Part shown: positions 15,027 to 24,328 of the stretch, in pieces
Layout: every line of letters starts with the position of its first letter
Position numbering within the stretch: the stretch's first letter is position 1
DNA from: JAKVBH01 sp049800955
Lineage (GTDB): Bacteria > Pseudomonadota > Alphaproteobacteria > Rhodobacterales > Rhodobacteraceae
Assembly: GCF_049800955.1 (NCBI RefSeq)
Contig: NZ_JBNAGA010000002.1
Coordinates: 1,243,750 to 1,307,749 of the forward strand
Direction: 5' to 3'
Length of the DNA: 64,000 nucleotides
Notes under the pieces: model-generated
What the model was told of the DNA's origin: nothing
What the model saw: only the letters and a program-made list of their open reading frames with translations
Database searches by the model: none
Program-made: the position numbers and the translations under genes

Positions 15027-16553
15027 ATGGCAGAACGCATTGAAAAGACCCTCTTCGCCGCCGCTGATAAGATGCGCGGGGCGATGGACGCGGGCGAATA
15101 CAAACACGTTGCCCTGGGCCTTCTCTTCCTCCGCTATGTGTCTGCCGCGTTCGAAGCCAAGTGGGCCGAATTCGCCATGGATGAATACATCGACCTCGAA
15201 GACCCCGAAGAATACGAGGCCGAAAACATCTTCTGGGTGCCTGAAGAGGCCCGCTGGGACCGGCTCGCCGCCAATGCAAAGGCAAACGACATCGGCGTGC
15301 AGGTGGACGACGCCATGCGCGAGATCGAGAAATCGAACCCCTCGCTGCAGGACGCTCTGCCCAAGGTCTTTGGCCGCGCCAACCTCGACCGGGCCATCGT
15401 CACCGGCCTGATCGAGATGTTTACCAACCTTGAACTGCACGGCACCAAATCCGACTTCGACCTGATCGGGCGCATCTATGAATACTTCATCGGGGAATTC
15501 GCCTCGTCCGAGGGCAAGCGCGGCGGCGAATTCTACACCCCCAAATCTATCGTCTCGATCATGGTCGAGATGATGGAGCCGACCCATGGCCGCGTCTATG
15601 ATCCGTGCTGCGGCACCGGCGGCTTCTTCGTCCAGTCCGAGAAATTCATCGCCGCCCATCAGGGCCGGGTCGATGACATCGCGGTCTATGGGCAGGAACG
15701 TAACCACACCACCTTTCGCCTTGCCCGTATGAACCTTGCCATCCGGGGTATCTTTGGCGATCTGCGCTGGAACCAGGAGGGCACGCTGACCCGCAACGCC
15801 TTCCCGGATGAGCGGTTCGACTTCATCCTCGCGAACCCGCCCTTCAACATTTCCGACTGGAACGGCGAGGCGCTGCGCGAGGATCAGCGCTGGCGCTTTG
15901 GCGCGCCGCCGACCGGCAATGCGAACTTTGCCTGGATGTCCCATATCCACCACCACCTTTCCGCCAATGGCATTGGCGGGGTGGTCATGGCCAACGGGTC
16001 GATGTCATCCATGCAATCGGGCGAGGGCGACATTCGCAAAGCTATGGTCGAACAAGACGCGGTGGATTGCATGGTGGCGCTGCCGGGGCAGTTGTTCTTT
16101 GGCACGCAGATCCCCGCCTGCCTGTGGTTCTTGGCCAAGGACAAATCCAACGGCACGGCGGCAGGCGGCACGCTGCGCGACCGGCGGGGCGAGGTGTTGT
16201 TCATCGATGCGCGCAAGATGGGCGCGTTGATCGAAGGATCGCGCAAGCAAAAGGAACTGTTAGAGGACGAGATCGCCAAGATCGCCGCCACCTACCACGC
16301 CTGGCGCGGGGAGGAGACAGATGAGCCCTACGCCGACGAGCCGGGGTTCTGCGCTTCCGTCAAGGTCGCGGAAATCGCCAAGCACAATTACGTGCTGACC
16401 CCGGGCCGCTATGTGGGCGCAGGCGCGGTGGAGGAGGACGACGAGCCGTTTGAGGAGAAATTCGCGCGGCTGCGGGCCGAGTTGCAGGGGCATTTCGAGG
16501 AAGGTCGACGGCTGGAGGCCGAGATCGAGGCGCGTTTGGGGGGCTTGGTGTGA
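15027..16553 (+). CDS. hsdM: Type I restriction-modification DNA methyltransferase subunit
   Basis: 508 residues. The N-terminal HsdM helical domain (~1-130) is followed by the N6-adenine methyltransferase. The SAM-binding motif DPCCGTGGFFVQ is near residue 192, the catalytic NPPF motif (ILANPPFNISDW) near 270. With HsdS it methylates adenine in a bipartite site; with HsdR added it restricts unmodified DNA. It begins a row of overlapping genes, the next starting at the GTGA junction. It is slightly GC-richer than the HsdS variable regions, as usual for a conserved subunit next to a swapped one. Confidence 0.96.
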   Translation: MAERIEKTLFAAADKMRGAMDAGEYKHVALGLLFLRYVSAAFEAKWAEFAMDEYIDLEDPEEYEAENIFWVPEEARWDRLAANAKANDIGVQVDDAMREIEKSNPSLQDALPKVFGRANLDRAIVTGLIEMFTNLELHGTKSDFDLIGRIYEYFIGEFASSEGKRGGEFYTPKSIVSIMVEMMEPTHGRVYDPCCGTGGFFVQSEKFIAAHQGRVDDIAVYGQERNHTTFRLARMNLAIRGIFGDLRWNQEGTLTRNAFPDERFDFILANPPFNISDWNGEALREDQRWRFGAPPTGNANFAWMSHIHHHLSANGIGGVVMANGSMSSMQSGEGDIRKAMVEQDAVDCMVALPGQLFFGTQIPACLWFLAKDKSNGTAAGGTLRDRRGEVLFIDARKMGALIEGSRKQKELLEDEIAKIAATYHAWRGEETDEPYADEPGFCASVKVAEIAKHNYVLTPGRYVGAGAVEEDDEPFEEKFARLRAELQGHFEEGRRLEAEIEARLGGLV

Positions 16554-17908
16554 GCGAGTGGCAAAAGGCTACCATCGGTGACTTGATCGCATCTGGCGCT
16601 ATTCAGGTTCACAAGGATGGAAATCATGGTGCCAATTACCCAAGAAGTAGTGAGTTTGTGCAAGACGGCCTACCATTTCTAACCGCCAAATCACTCGATG
16701 ATTGGCGCGTCGATGTAAGCGGTGCGCCTAGGCTATCTGTCGAAAAAGCAAGTTCTTTTCGGTTTGGCTTTGTGCAAGAAAACGACGTTTTGCTTTCGCA
16801 CAATGCTACCGTTGGTAGGGTCGCGATAATGCCCGCGTTCGACGGAGAGGCCGTCATCGGCACTTCTTTGACGCATTTTCGAGTGAACGATAAAATTCTA
16901 CTACCGGAGTTTTTAGCGTACTATTTTTCGTCGTCCGAATTTCAAACAAACATAAGTTCTGTGATGTCGCACACGACGCGCAATCAGGTGCCTATTACAG
17001 AACAGAGACGGCTTTGGATTCGACATCCTCCAGTCCATGTACAGCGCGACATAGTAGGCGCGATCAGGCCACTGTTTGATAAGATCGAGGCGAACCGGAA
17101 GGCGGCGGCCTGTCTGGAAGAGATGGCGCGGGCGCTCTATCGCTCGTGGTTCGTCACGTTCGACCCCGTCCACGCCAAATCCCAAAACCGTCCCCCCGCC
17201 CACATGCCCCCCACCACCGCCGCCCTCTTCCCCGACGGCTTCGGCGAAAACGGCTTGCCGGAGGGGTGGGCCCTGGAGCCGATTGGAAAGCACGTCCTTG
17301 CCACCAAAGGCCTCAGCTACAAAGGCGCGGGTCTTTGTGGCCCAGAAGGCGGTGTTCCCTTGCACAATCTGAATTCGGTTCTCGAAGGCGGCGGCTACAA
17401 ATACGAGGGGATCAAACACTATTCAGGCGACTTCAAAGACCGCCATTTGGTCCGCCCCGGGGACCTGATCGTTGCCAACACAGAACAAGGTTTCGACCAT
17501 CTCTTGATCGGGCACAGCGCGCTGGTGCCAGAGTCCTCTGGATCATCCGGTTTGTTCAGCCACCATCTCTATAAGGTCGAGCCGCGAGACGGCTCTCCTT
17601 TGTCGCGAGAATGGTTGTATCTGGCACTTTCGGTCGCACCTCTTGGGACTGTGATCCGTTCGTATTCCAACGGGACAACGGTCAATATGCTGCCCGCTGA
17701 TGCTTTCGAACTCCCGCTCGCCATCGTGCCGCCGGAGGAAGTCGTAAGCGCAATGAGCGAACTGGTGAGACCTTGGTTCGGCAAGCGAGATGCAATTATC
17801 GCCGAAAACCAAACCCTCGCCACCCTCCGCGACACCCTGCTGCCCCGCCTCATGTCCGGCAGCCTGCGGGTCAAAGCTGCTCAAGTCGAAGTGGAGGCGG
17901 TTTTATGA
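16550..17908 (+). CDS. hsdS: Type I restriction-modification specificity subunit
   Basis: 452 residues from a GTG start overlapping the hsdM stop. Two target-recognition domains (~1-160 and ~235-400) are each followed by a helical spacer. The first spacer contains IEANRKAAACLEEMARALYRSWFVTFDP, the second ends in LATLRDTLLPRLMSGSLRV, the classical HsdS C-terminal signature. The first recognition domain is clearly AT-richer than its surroundings, consistent with domain swapping. The target sequence cannot be predicted by eye. Confidence 0.94.
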   Translation: MSEWQKATIGDLIASGAIQVHKDGNHGANYPRSSEFVQDGLPFLTAKSLDDWRVDVSGAPRLSVEKASSFRFGFVQENDVLLSHNATVGRVAIMPAFDGEAVIGTSLTHFRVNDKILLPEFLAYYFSSSEFQTNISSVMSHTTRNQVPITEQRRLWIRHPPVHVQRDIVGAIRPLFDKIEANRKAAACLEEMARALYRSWFVTFDPVHAKSQNRPPAHMPPTTAALFPDGFGENGLPEGWALEPIGKHVLATKGLSYKGAGLCGPEGGVPLHNLNSVLEGGGYKYEGIKHYSGDFKDRHLVRPGDLIVANTEQGFDHLLIGHSALVPESSGSSGLFSHHLYKVEPRDGSPLSREWLYLALSVAPLGTVIRSYSNGTTVNMLPADAFELPLAIVPPEEVVSAMSELVRPWFGKRDAIIAENQTLATLRDTLLPRLMSGSLRVKAAQVEVEAVL

Positions 17909-18366
17909 GCGCACCGAAACCTTATGACGTCTACGCTCCGTTCCTGATGGCCGAGGCGGACCCGGAGGTGGACTATTTCCATCCCATCCAACGCTTCGCC
18001 GCAGAGCGCATTGAGGCGCTAGCCAAACGCGTCATCATCCGCCTGCAACGGCTCGACGCATCAGGGATATTCGAGGGCGAGGCCCAAGGCATCAAAACCG
18101 TCTGGGACGAATGGTGCTGGTATCAAGAGAAGTACGACAGCGACACCGGCATGCTGTCTTGGGCTGCGGAAGAAATCCTCGACGGAATGATCGCTGGCAC
18201 AGTCTCCGTACTCCCCCATTCCGAAGCCGTCCTGATCAGCTGCGGCGTCTGCGAAGACCAAGCCCACATGCCCGCCCGCAGCGACGACGACATCTGCGCA
18301 GTCGTGCGGGAGGTTGTGACAGAGGCGGCGAGCAAGCGATCCATGGATCGGTTCGAGGTTTGGTGA
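17905..18366 (+). CDS. Unknown protein inside the type I R-M operon
   Basis: 153 residues from ATG 17905, overlapping the hsdS stop as ATGA; its own stop overlaps the next start. It is soluble, acidic and rich in tryptophan (VWDEWCWYQEKYDSD), has four cysteines (including CGVC), and shows no known catalytic motif. The tight coupling on both sides argues that it is made together with HsdS. I do not recognise a family; it could be a partner of the downstream nuclease-like protein. Confidence 0.7.
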   Translation: MSAPKPYDVYAPFLMAEADPEVDYFHPIQRFAAERIEALAKRVIIRLQRLDASGIFEGEAQGIKTVWDEWCWYQEKYDSDTGMLSWAAEEILDGMIAGTVSVLPHSEAVLISCGVCEDQAHMPARSDDDICAVVREVVTEAASKRSMDRFEVW

Positions 18367-19109
18367 TGGCTGCATCGATCACTCTCCGTGACTATCTCCG
18401 TGGGCGAGCTGCTTGGGTTTGGAACGAGCAAGGTCATGCTTTCAAACAGGGTTTGGCCCTTCAGGAAGAAACGCTGACCGAAATGCTCTTGCTGCGCATG
18501 GCGCGCGATCACGCCAAGCACGGACTAACCGTGACCATGTTCAACAAGACTGAGGAAGGCATCAACGGGGCGGATTGGGAATGGATCGTCCGTACGCCTT
18601 GGTGCGATCTGGGTTTGCGCGTTCAGGCCAAGCGGCTCTACCATTCCAGCAAAGGTTCGGACTATGGCGGTCTTGATCCGGCGTCAGGACAATCCGCCAA
18701 ATTGATTGCCAATGCTGGGACTTGCATCCCGCTCTATGTCTTCTTCAACCACGACCACGGTTCCAACTCCAAGCTGTTGCATGGCGGCGGCGAGTATCCC
18801 TATCGCGGGCGAAGCTATTGGGGGTGCTCTGTCGCCTGCGCCAAGAAGGTTGCGGCAGAAAAGTCCAATGTTCTGAGCAAGCTAAAGAAGCATATGAAGC
18901 CGTGGCATCGCCTGGTCACAAGTTCTGGCAAGTGTGATGCCAAATCGGCCTTGGGTATCGACCTTGGCGAAGCGGAGCGTTCAATGCCGCAGGACAGACG
19001 CGAGGTTTTCGAGCGTATCCGCGAGCGTGATTTCATGTCGCAGTATATTCTTCAGCGCGACCTAGCTGGTGTCGCGATCTTAGATTTTTCCGATTTCAGA
19101 GGTGATTGA
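18366..19109 (+). CDS. Nuclease-like accessory protein, possibly DUF6615
   Basis: 247 residues from ATG 18366. The segment LTEMLLLRMARDHAKHG ... EGINGADWEWIVRTPWCDLGLRVQAKRLYHSSKGSDYGGL has the spacing of a PD-(D/E)XK-like core: E, then D-W-E-W, then Q-A-K. Several proteins annotated DUF6615 look like this as I remember them; I cannot confirm it. The gene is coupled to both neighbours. An extra nuclease-like protein in a type I restriction operon is unusual and suggests that the operon does more than classical restriction. Confidence 0.7.
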   Translation: MAASITLRDYLRGRAAWVWNEQGHAFKQGLALQEETLTEMLLLRMARDHAKHGLTVTMFNKTEEGINGADWEWIVRTPWCDLGLRVQAKRLYHSSKGSDYGGLDPASGQSAKLIANAGTCIPLYVFFNHDHGSNSKLLHGGGEYPYRGRSYWGCSVACAKKVAAEKSNVLSKLKKHMKPWHRLVTSSGKCDAKSALGIDLGEAERSMPQDRREVFERIRERDFMSQYILQRDLAGVAILDFSDFRGD

Positions 19110-20248
19110 TGTTCCGCGTTGATTTGACCCAAAACCGATTGTCCCGCCTTGTCCAGAAACGCTTTGCCGATCTGAACCTGCGGGAGCGGGACCACTTGCA
19201 GGAATGGCTGGCCAACCAGCCCGACGCGCTCGGCGAAGAGCTGTTGATCATCCAGAAGGAGTTCGACGGCTTTGACGAGACGCGCGAACGGCTGGACCTG
19301 TTGGCGCTCGACAAGGACGGCAATCTGGTTGTGATCGAGAACAAGCTCGATGACAGCGGGAGGGACGTGACGTGGCAGGCGCTGAAATACACGGCCTATG
19401 TCTCGGGGCTGACCAAGACGCAGATCGTGGATATCTACCAGCAATACCTCGACCGCTACGAAGGCGGCGGCAACGCGGCGGTTCGGATTTGCGAGTTCAT
19501 GGAAGTTGAGGAATTGGAGGAAACCGTCCTCAACCCCGGCAATGATCAGCGGATGATCTTTATCGCCGCCAACTTTCGGCGCGAAGTGACGGCAACGGTG
19601 CTTTGGCTGCTGAGCCGGGGCATCCGTGCGCAGTGCTTCAAGGTGACGCCGTTTTCTTTTGGTGAAGAGTTGATGGTGGACATCCAGCAGATCATCCCGA
19701 CGCCGGAAGCGGCGGATTTCATGATCGGGATGTCGAGCAAGGAGAACGAGGAAAAGGCGGTTCAGGACACGCAAAGAAAACGAGACAAGGTACGCTTGGA
19801 TTTCTGGGAAGCGACCCTAGAGCAGATGTCCCGTGATGGTGTTAGCTTGTTTGCCAACATCAGCCCTGGTCGTGGGCACTGGCTCAGCGCAGGGTTTGGT
19901 GTGCGTTCATGTTCATTCCAGTTGATTTTCTTGCGCAAAGAAGCGCGCGTTCAGTTGAGTTTAGATCGCCCCAACAAAGCAGAAAACAAGTGGTTGTTTG
20001 ACCGGTTATTTGCTCAGAAAGAACAAATCGAAGCTGAATTTGGCTCGGAGTTGATTTGGAGGCGCATGGACGGAAACAAGCAGAGCTTGATTGTTTTTGA
20101 AGCTGAGTTTGATGGTGACAACAGGGATATGTGGCCCGAGATATCGAGGTGGTTGTCGGAACACATCAGCAAGCTGGAAGCAGCACTCAGTCAACGGACC
20201 TCCCAATTACAAATCCCGAACGATCTTCCAGATTTGGAGGTTGTCTGA
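19109..20248 (+). CDS. DUF4268 protein with NucS/DUF91-like N-terminal nuclease fold
   Basis: 379 residues from ATG 19109, overlapping the previous stop. The N-terminal ~170 residues resemble the DUF91/NucS-type endonuclease domain: ERLDLLALDKDGNLVVIENKLDDSGRD carries the D...E-x-K triad of PD-(D/E)XK enzymes. The C-terminal ~140 residues are DUF4268 (DFWEATLEQMSRDG ... WLFDRLFAQKEQIEAEFG). A near-duplicate lies at 37063-38199 in a different element next to a type III system. The two differ at only about 14 positions in the first ~234 residues but diverge strongly afterwards. It may be a nuclease or a sensor with a swappable C-terminus. Confidence 0.85.
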   Translation: MFRVDLTQNRLSRLVQKRFADLNLRERDHLQEWLANQPDALGEELLIIQKEFDGFDETRERLDLLALDKDGNLVVIENKLDDSGRDVTWQALKYTAYVSGLTKTQIVDIYQQYLDRYEGGGNAAVRICEFMEVEELEETVLNPGNDQRMIFIAANFRREVTATVLWLLSRGIRAQCFKVTPFSFGEELMVDIQQIIPTPEAADFMIGMSSKENEEKAVQDTQRKRDKVRLDFWEATLEQMSRDGVSLFANISPGRGHWLSAGFGVRSCSFQLIFLRKEARVQLSLDRPNKAENKWLFDRLFAQKEQIEAEFGSELIWRRMDGNKQSLIVFEAEFDGDNRDMWPEISRWLSEHISKLEAALSQRTSQLQIPNDLPDLEVV

Positions 20249-23200
20249 TGGCCTTTGCTTCCGAAGACGATCTCGAACAATGGGCGCTGGAAGAGTTGCA
20301 GAGCTTGGGTTTTGCCTATCAGCATGGTCCTGAACTGTCCCCTGAGAACGACACGCCCGCGCGGGAGAGTTTCCGCGAAGTGCTGCTCCTTGGACGGCTT
20401 GATGAAAGCCTGCGACGGCTGAACCCGGACCTGCCGGATGACGCGATCCGGGCCGCACTCAACAAGGTGCGCGACACCGAATTTGCCGGTGACCTGATGT
20501 CGGAAAACCGGCGTATCCATGAGGTTCTTGTGGCCGGTGTCCCCGTATCGTGGTTCGAAGGCGGGACTGAGCGTTCAGATATTGCGCACCTGGTCGATTG
20601 GGAAAACCGCGAGAACGATTGGTTGGCGGTCAATCAATTTGAGGTGGTCGGTCAGACAGCGCGGCGTCCCGACGTCATTCTGTTCCTCAACGGCCTTCCT
20701 CTCGTCGTGGTCGAATTGAAAGGAACAGAGAGCGGAAGCCTCAAAGGGGCCTACAACCAGATCGAAACCTACAAGACGCAGGTTCCAGACCTGTTCCGGA
20801 CGAACGCATTCAACGTCATCTCGGAAGGGGTCACTGCGCGGTTCGGCTCGCTCTCTGCAAATTATGATCGCTTTATGCGTTGGCGCACGGTCGATGGTGA
20901 CACGCTGGTCGAGGATGGCTCAGCCCTGGCTTTGCAGACACTCATACGAGGTCTTCTCGATCCGGTCGTCATTCTGGACATGCTGCGGTTCTGCACCGTC
21001 TTTGAGGATGAGGGCAAAGGCCCCGTCAAGAAGATCGCGGGTTATCATCAGTTTCATGCTGTGCGGAAAGGCGTTGCCGCAGTCGCCCGCGCCCGTGGGA
21101 ACGATGGACGTGGCGGCGTGATGTGGCACACGCAGGGTTCCGGCAAGTCCTTGCTGATGGCCTTTCTCGGTGGCCGCTTGATGCGAGACCCCAGGCTGGA
21201 AAACCCGACTTTGGTTATCATCACGGACCGCAACGATCTGGACAATCAGCTGTTTGCAACGTTTTCGCGATGCTCCGCCTTGTTCGGTGAAATGCCCGTT
21301 CAGGCAGAGGACGTTCCAGATCTTCGGAAAAAGCTAGGAGATCGCAAGGTAGGGGGCGTGATCTTTGCCACGATACAAAAGTTTCGACCGGAGAAAGGGC
21401 ACACAGATTTCGGACTACTGACCGACCGCTCGAATGTCATTGTCTTTGCGGATGAGGCGCACCGTTCGCAGTATGGTTTTGATGCAAAACTGAACCGGGA
21501 GACTGGTGAGACCAAGTATGGCTTTGCGCATCATTTGCGGACCGCCTTGCCCAATGCTGTTCATGTCGGCTTCACTGGCACACCTATTTCGCTTGTTGGT
21601 GCGGACACGCAGGCGGTCTTTGGTGACTACATCGATGTCTATGATATCGCCCAAGCTGTCGCCGATGGGGCAACCGTGCCCATCTACTACGAAGGCAGAG
21701 TTGCGAAGATCGAGATGAGCGAGGAAGCCGACGATCTGCTCGACGCAGAATTCGACGAGATCATCGAAGACGCCGAAGCGGATGGAGCCGTTTTCGATGA
21801 GGACGCCAAAGGCTCCATGACGACCAAGTGGACGCAAATCGAAAAGCTGGTTGGCTCCGAGAAGCGTCTCGACGCAGTTGTTTCAGATATCTTGGATCAT
21901 TTTGATGCACGCCTGGAGGCTATGGACGGCGGCAAAGCAATGATTGTCTGCATGTCACGCCGTATCTGCGTTGAAGTGTACAAGCGGATCGCTGCGGCGA
22001 GACCTGATTGGCATTCAGACGAGGATGGCGCAGGCGCAGTAAAGGTTGTCATGACCGGAGCCGCGCAAGACCCCGCTGACTTCCAGCCGCACATAAGGTC
22101 TAAGGCTCGTTTGGAAACCCTGAGAACCCGATACCGCGATGCGTCCGACGGCCTGAAGCTGGTGATTGTGCGAGACATGTGGCTAACGGGATTCGATGCG
22201 CCTTGTATGCACACCTTGTACGTCGACAAGCCGATGAAGGGGCACGGCCTTATGCAGGCTATCACGCGCATCAATCGCGTGTTTGGGGCCAAACCTTCTG
22301 GGCTTGTTGTGGACTACATTGGTCTTGCGGGAGACCTCAAGAAGGCTCTGAAGCACTATTCGAATGCGGACCAGAAGCAGACAGGCGTAGACCAAGGCGA
22401 GGCCGCCCACGCGTTGCTGACCCAGTTGGACGTCATGAGATCGATGTTCCATGGCATTCCCTACATGGAGGCAGTCAAGGGAAGCGCCGCGGACAGAATT
22501 CGAGCGCTTCCCATGGCTATTGAGCATGCGTTGACACTCAAAATTGATGGTCAAGAGCCCAAGGATCGCCAAGCTTCAAAGAAGCGTTTCATGACCGCCG
22601 TTGCGGGCTTGGTTAAAGCATTCAGGATTGCTTCTGGAACGTCGGAAGCACGGGAGGTCAAAGACGAAGTTGGTTTTTTCATCGCAGTTCAAGCAGCAAT
22701 ACGAAAAATGGATGCTTCGTCGAGCAAGGCCAGGACGACCGAGGAGGCAGAACTGGCAATCGCTCAGTTGCTCAATCGGGCCGTCGCTTCGACCGAAGTG
22801 ATCGACATACTCGAAGCTGCGGGCGTGGACACTCCGGACCTCAGCGTGCTGAGTGAGGACTTCCTGATGGGACTACAAAATAGCCCCCATAAGAATCTTG
22901 CGGTTGAGGCTCTGAAGAAGTTGCTGAACGGTGAGATCAGTTCGCGGACTCGAACCAACAAGGCCCAGAACGAAGCGTTTTCCAAACGTCTTCAGGATGC
23001 GATGGCACGATACCACAACCGAAGTATCGATGCGATTCAAGTGATCCAAGAAATGATTGAGATGGCCAAGGAACTTCAGTCGCAGCCTGAAGATGGGCTG
23101 TCCGCCGAAGAGGTCGCCTTCTATGATGCTCTCGCACAGAATGACAGTGCGGTGCAGCTGATGGGTAACGAAGAGCTGCGCGTGATAGCGCAGGAGCTTG

Positions 23201-23388
23201 TGAACGCGGTGCAGAGTACCTCGTCGGTCGACTGGTGGCGTAAGCAAAATGTGCGCACCAAGATGCGTGTTGTTATCAAGCGCATTCTGCGTAAGCACGG
23301 TTTCCCCCCAGACTTGCAGTCAGAGGCGGTGAAAAAGGTCGTGAAGCAAGCTGAAGTCCTGGCTCGAGAGATGCCGCGAGCGGCATAG
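20248..23388 (+). CDS. hsdR: Type I restriction endonuclease motor subunit
   Basis: 1046 residues from ATG 20248, which overlaps the DUF4268 stop; the open frame upstream of it overlaps that gene. The N-terminal nuclease domain has PDVILFLNGLPLVVVELKG (PD...ExK) near residue 150. The SF2 motor has Walker A MWHTQGSGKSLLM near 295, the DEAH box VFADEAHRS near 395, motif III GFTGTPIS, and motif VI ITRINRVF near 675. The C-terminus is helical and binds the methylase core. It translocates DNA and cuts far from the site. Length is normal. Confidence 0.96.
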   Translation: MAFASEDDLEQWALEELQSLGFAYQHGPELSPENDTPARESFREVLLLGRLDESLRRLNPDLPDDAIRAALNKVRDTEFAGDLMSENRRIHEVLVAGVPVSWFEGGTERSDIAHLVDWENRENDWLAVNQFEVVGQTARRPDVILFLNGLPLVVVELKGTESGSLKGAYNQIETYKTQVPDLFRTNAFNVISEGVTARFGSLSANYDRFMRWRTVDGDTLVEDGSALALQTLIRGLLDPVVILDMLRFCTVFEDEGKGPVKKIAGYHQFHAVRKGVAAVARARGNDGRGGVMWHTQGSGKSLLMAFLGGRLMRDPRLENPTLVIITDRNDLDNQLFATFSRCSALFGEMPVQAEDVPDLRKKLGDRKVGGVIFATIQKFRPEKGHTDFGLLTDRSNVIVFADEAHRSQYGFDAKLNRETGETKYGFAHHLRTALPNAVHVGFTGTPISLVGADTQAVFGDYIDVYDIAQAVADGATVPIYYEGRVAKIEMSEEADDLLDAEFDEIIEDAEADGAVFDEDAKGSMTTKWTQIEKLVGSEKRLDAVVSDILDHFDARLEAMDGGKAMIVCMSRRICVEVYKRIAAARPDWHSDEDGAGAVKVVMTGAAQDPADFQPHIRSKARLETLRTRYRDASDGLKLVIVRDMWLTGFDAPCMHTLYVDKPMKGHGLMQAITRINRVFGAKPSGLVVDYIGLAGDLKKALKHYSNADQKQTGVDQGEAAHALLTQLDVMRSMFHGIPYMEAVKGSAADRIRALPMAIEHALTLKIDGQEPKDRQASKKRFMTAVAGLVKAFRIASGTSEAREVKDEVGFFIAVQAAIRKMDASSSKARTTEEAELAIAQLLNRAVASTEVIDILEAAGVDTPDLSVLSEDFLMGLQNSPHKNLAVEALKKLLNGEISSRTRTNKAQNEAFSKRLQDAMARYHNRSIDAIQVIQEMIEMAKELQSQPEDGLSAEEVAFYDALAQNDSAVQLMGNEELRVIAQELVNAVQSTSSVDWWRKQNVRTKMRVVIKRILRKHGFPPDLQSEAVKKVVKQAEVLAREMPRAA

Positions 23389-23410
23389 AGCAGGGAAGAC
23401 TCGAAGTGAC

Positions 23411-23452
23411 TTTAAGTTGTCAATTGACAACTTAAAGAAAGAGACCTATTTA
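23411..23452 (+). promoter_or_regulatory. Perfect 26-bp palindrome overlapping a consensus promoter
   Basis: 23411-23436 is a perfect inverted repeat with no spacer (half-site TTTAAGTTGTCAA). Inside it lies TTGACA (23424-23429), then 17 bases, then TATTTA (23447-23452): a near-ideal sigma-70 promoter pointing at the HicA-like gene. By symmetry the palindrome carries a second TTGACA on the other strand. A dimeric repressor here would block the -35 box directly, as in toxin-antitoxin autoregulation. The -10 box abuts the ATG at 23453, so that promoter would start inside the frame. Confidence 0.75.
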
Positions 23453-23731
23453 ATGTCCAGAAAGTCGCACAAGTCCAAGGAGATTGAGGCGGTCTTGCGC
23501 GAACTGGAAGCCTTGGGTTGGACTGTCACTCTACGTCCGGGGCGCGGTCATGCCTGGGGCCTGATCCGGTGCCCGAACAATGATCCTGACTGCCGGTGCG
23601 GTGAGTTTTGTCAGATGGGTGTCTGGTCGACGCCTCAAAATCCGGGTCGCTTTGCGCGGCAATTGAGAAGTCGGGCGCTAGGTTGCACGAGGCTCAACGA
23701 CACGAACGAAGGCCAGCAAGAGGATGAATAG
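23453..23731 (+). CDS. HicA-like small protein
   Basis: 92 residues from ATG 23453. The core IEAVLRELEALGWTVTLRPGRGHAWGLIRCPN, a cysteine cluster (DCRCGEFC) and WSTPQNPGRFARQLRSRALGC follow the order of HicA-type mRNA interferases: helix, GW strand, G-x-x-H strand, then a positively charged helix. The CxCxxxC insert is unusual for HicA and could bind metal. The next gene overlaps its end, an arrangement typical of toxin-antitoxin pairs. An internal TTG at 23495 behind AAGGAG is an alternative start. Assignment as a toxin is inference. Confidence 0.6.
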   Translation: MSRKSHKSKEIEAVLRELEALGWTVTLRPGRGHAWGLIRCPNNDPDCRCGEFCQMGVWSTPQNPGRFARQLRSRALGCTRLNDTNEGQQEDE

Positions 23732-24320
23732 TATGGCAGAAATCGAGTTCGAACTGATTTTCGCCCTTCCAGAGGGTGAGCATGAAGCGTTCGATCTGAT
23801 GGACGCGGTCTTCGAGGCTGGCTTCGAGGATGCCATCGTCGGCACTGGTGTGCCTGGCATGCTTGGCGTTGCGCTGGAAGCGGTGAGTGATCGCGAGGAG
23901 GATGCGATCCTCAACGCGGCGCGGGCAATCCAAAAACAATTGCCCGAGGGCTCGGTTCTGCGGGAAGTGCGGCCTGACCTCGTCAGCTTGGCCGACGTTG
24001 CCAAGCGGTTGGAGGTGACGCGCCAGTCTCTGCAAAAGCGCAAGATGCCCCCGGCCAGCCAGGGCGGGCTGTTCCGGATGGAAGAGGTCGCTGTGGTCAT
24101 CATGGACGCGGCTGAAGGCAAGGGCACTGGAGCGCGCAAAGGGCGTTTTGCGGTCGACAAAGCGGGAAAGTGGCTGAGTGCGGGGAAACCGGCGCGCCGG
24201 GTGAACGCAGGCCTCACCGTTGGTGCGATTGACGGGGCGACTCTCGAAGTGCGTGAGGATGCCAAGCAATTAATCTTTGGGGATGCGGTAAACGCTGCAG
24301 CGCGAGCCGATACGATTTGA
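23724..24320 (+). CDS. DNA-binding protein paired with the HicA-like gene
   Basis: 198 residues from ATG 23724, or 195 from 23733; it overlaps the HicA-like gene end. The N-terminal ~85 residues form an acidic alpha/beta domain (IEFELIFALPEGEHEAFDLMDAVFEAGFEDAIVG). A helix-turn-helix follows at ~92-115 (VSLADVAKRLEVTRQSLQKR), and the tail is rich in small residues. An acidic domain plus an HTH suits an antitoxin that masks its partner and binds the 26-bp palindrome upstream. No known HicB signature is present, so this would be a non-standard partner. Confidence 0.65.
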   Translation: MNSMAEIEFELIFALPEGEHEAFDLMDAVFEAGFEDAIVGTGVPGMLGVALEAVSDREEDAILNAARAIQKQLPEGSVLREVRPDLVSLADVAKRLEVTRQSLQKRKMPPASQGGLFRMEEVAVVIMDAAEGKGTGARKGRFAVDKAGKWLSAGKPARRVNAGLTVGAIDGATLEVREDAKQLIFGDAVNAAARADTI

Positions 24321-24328
24321 CCGATTAC

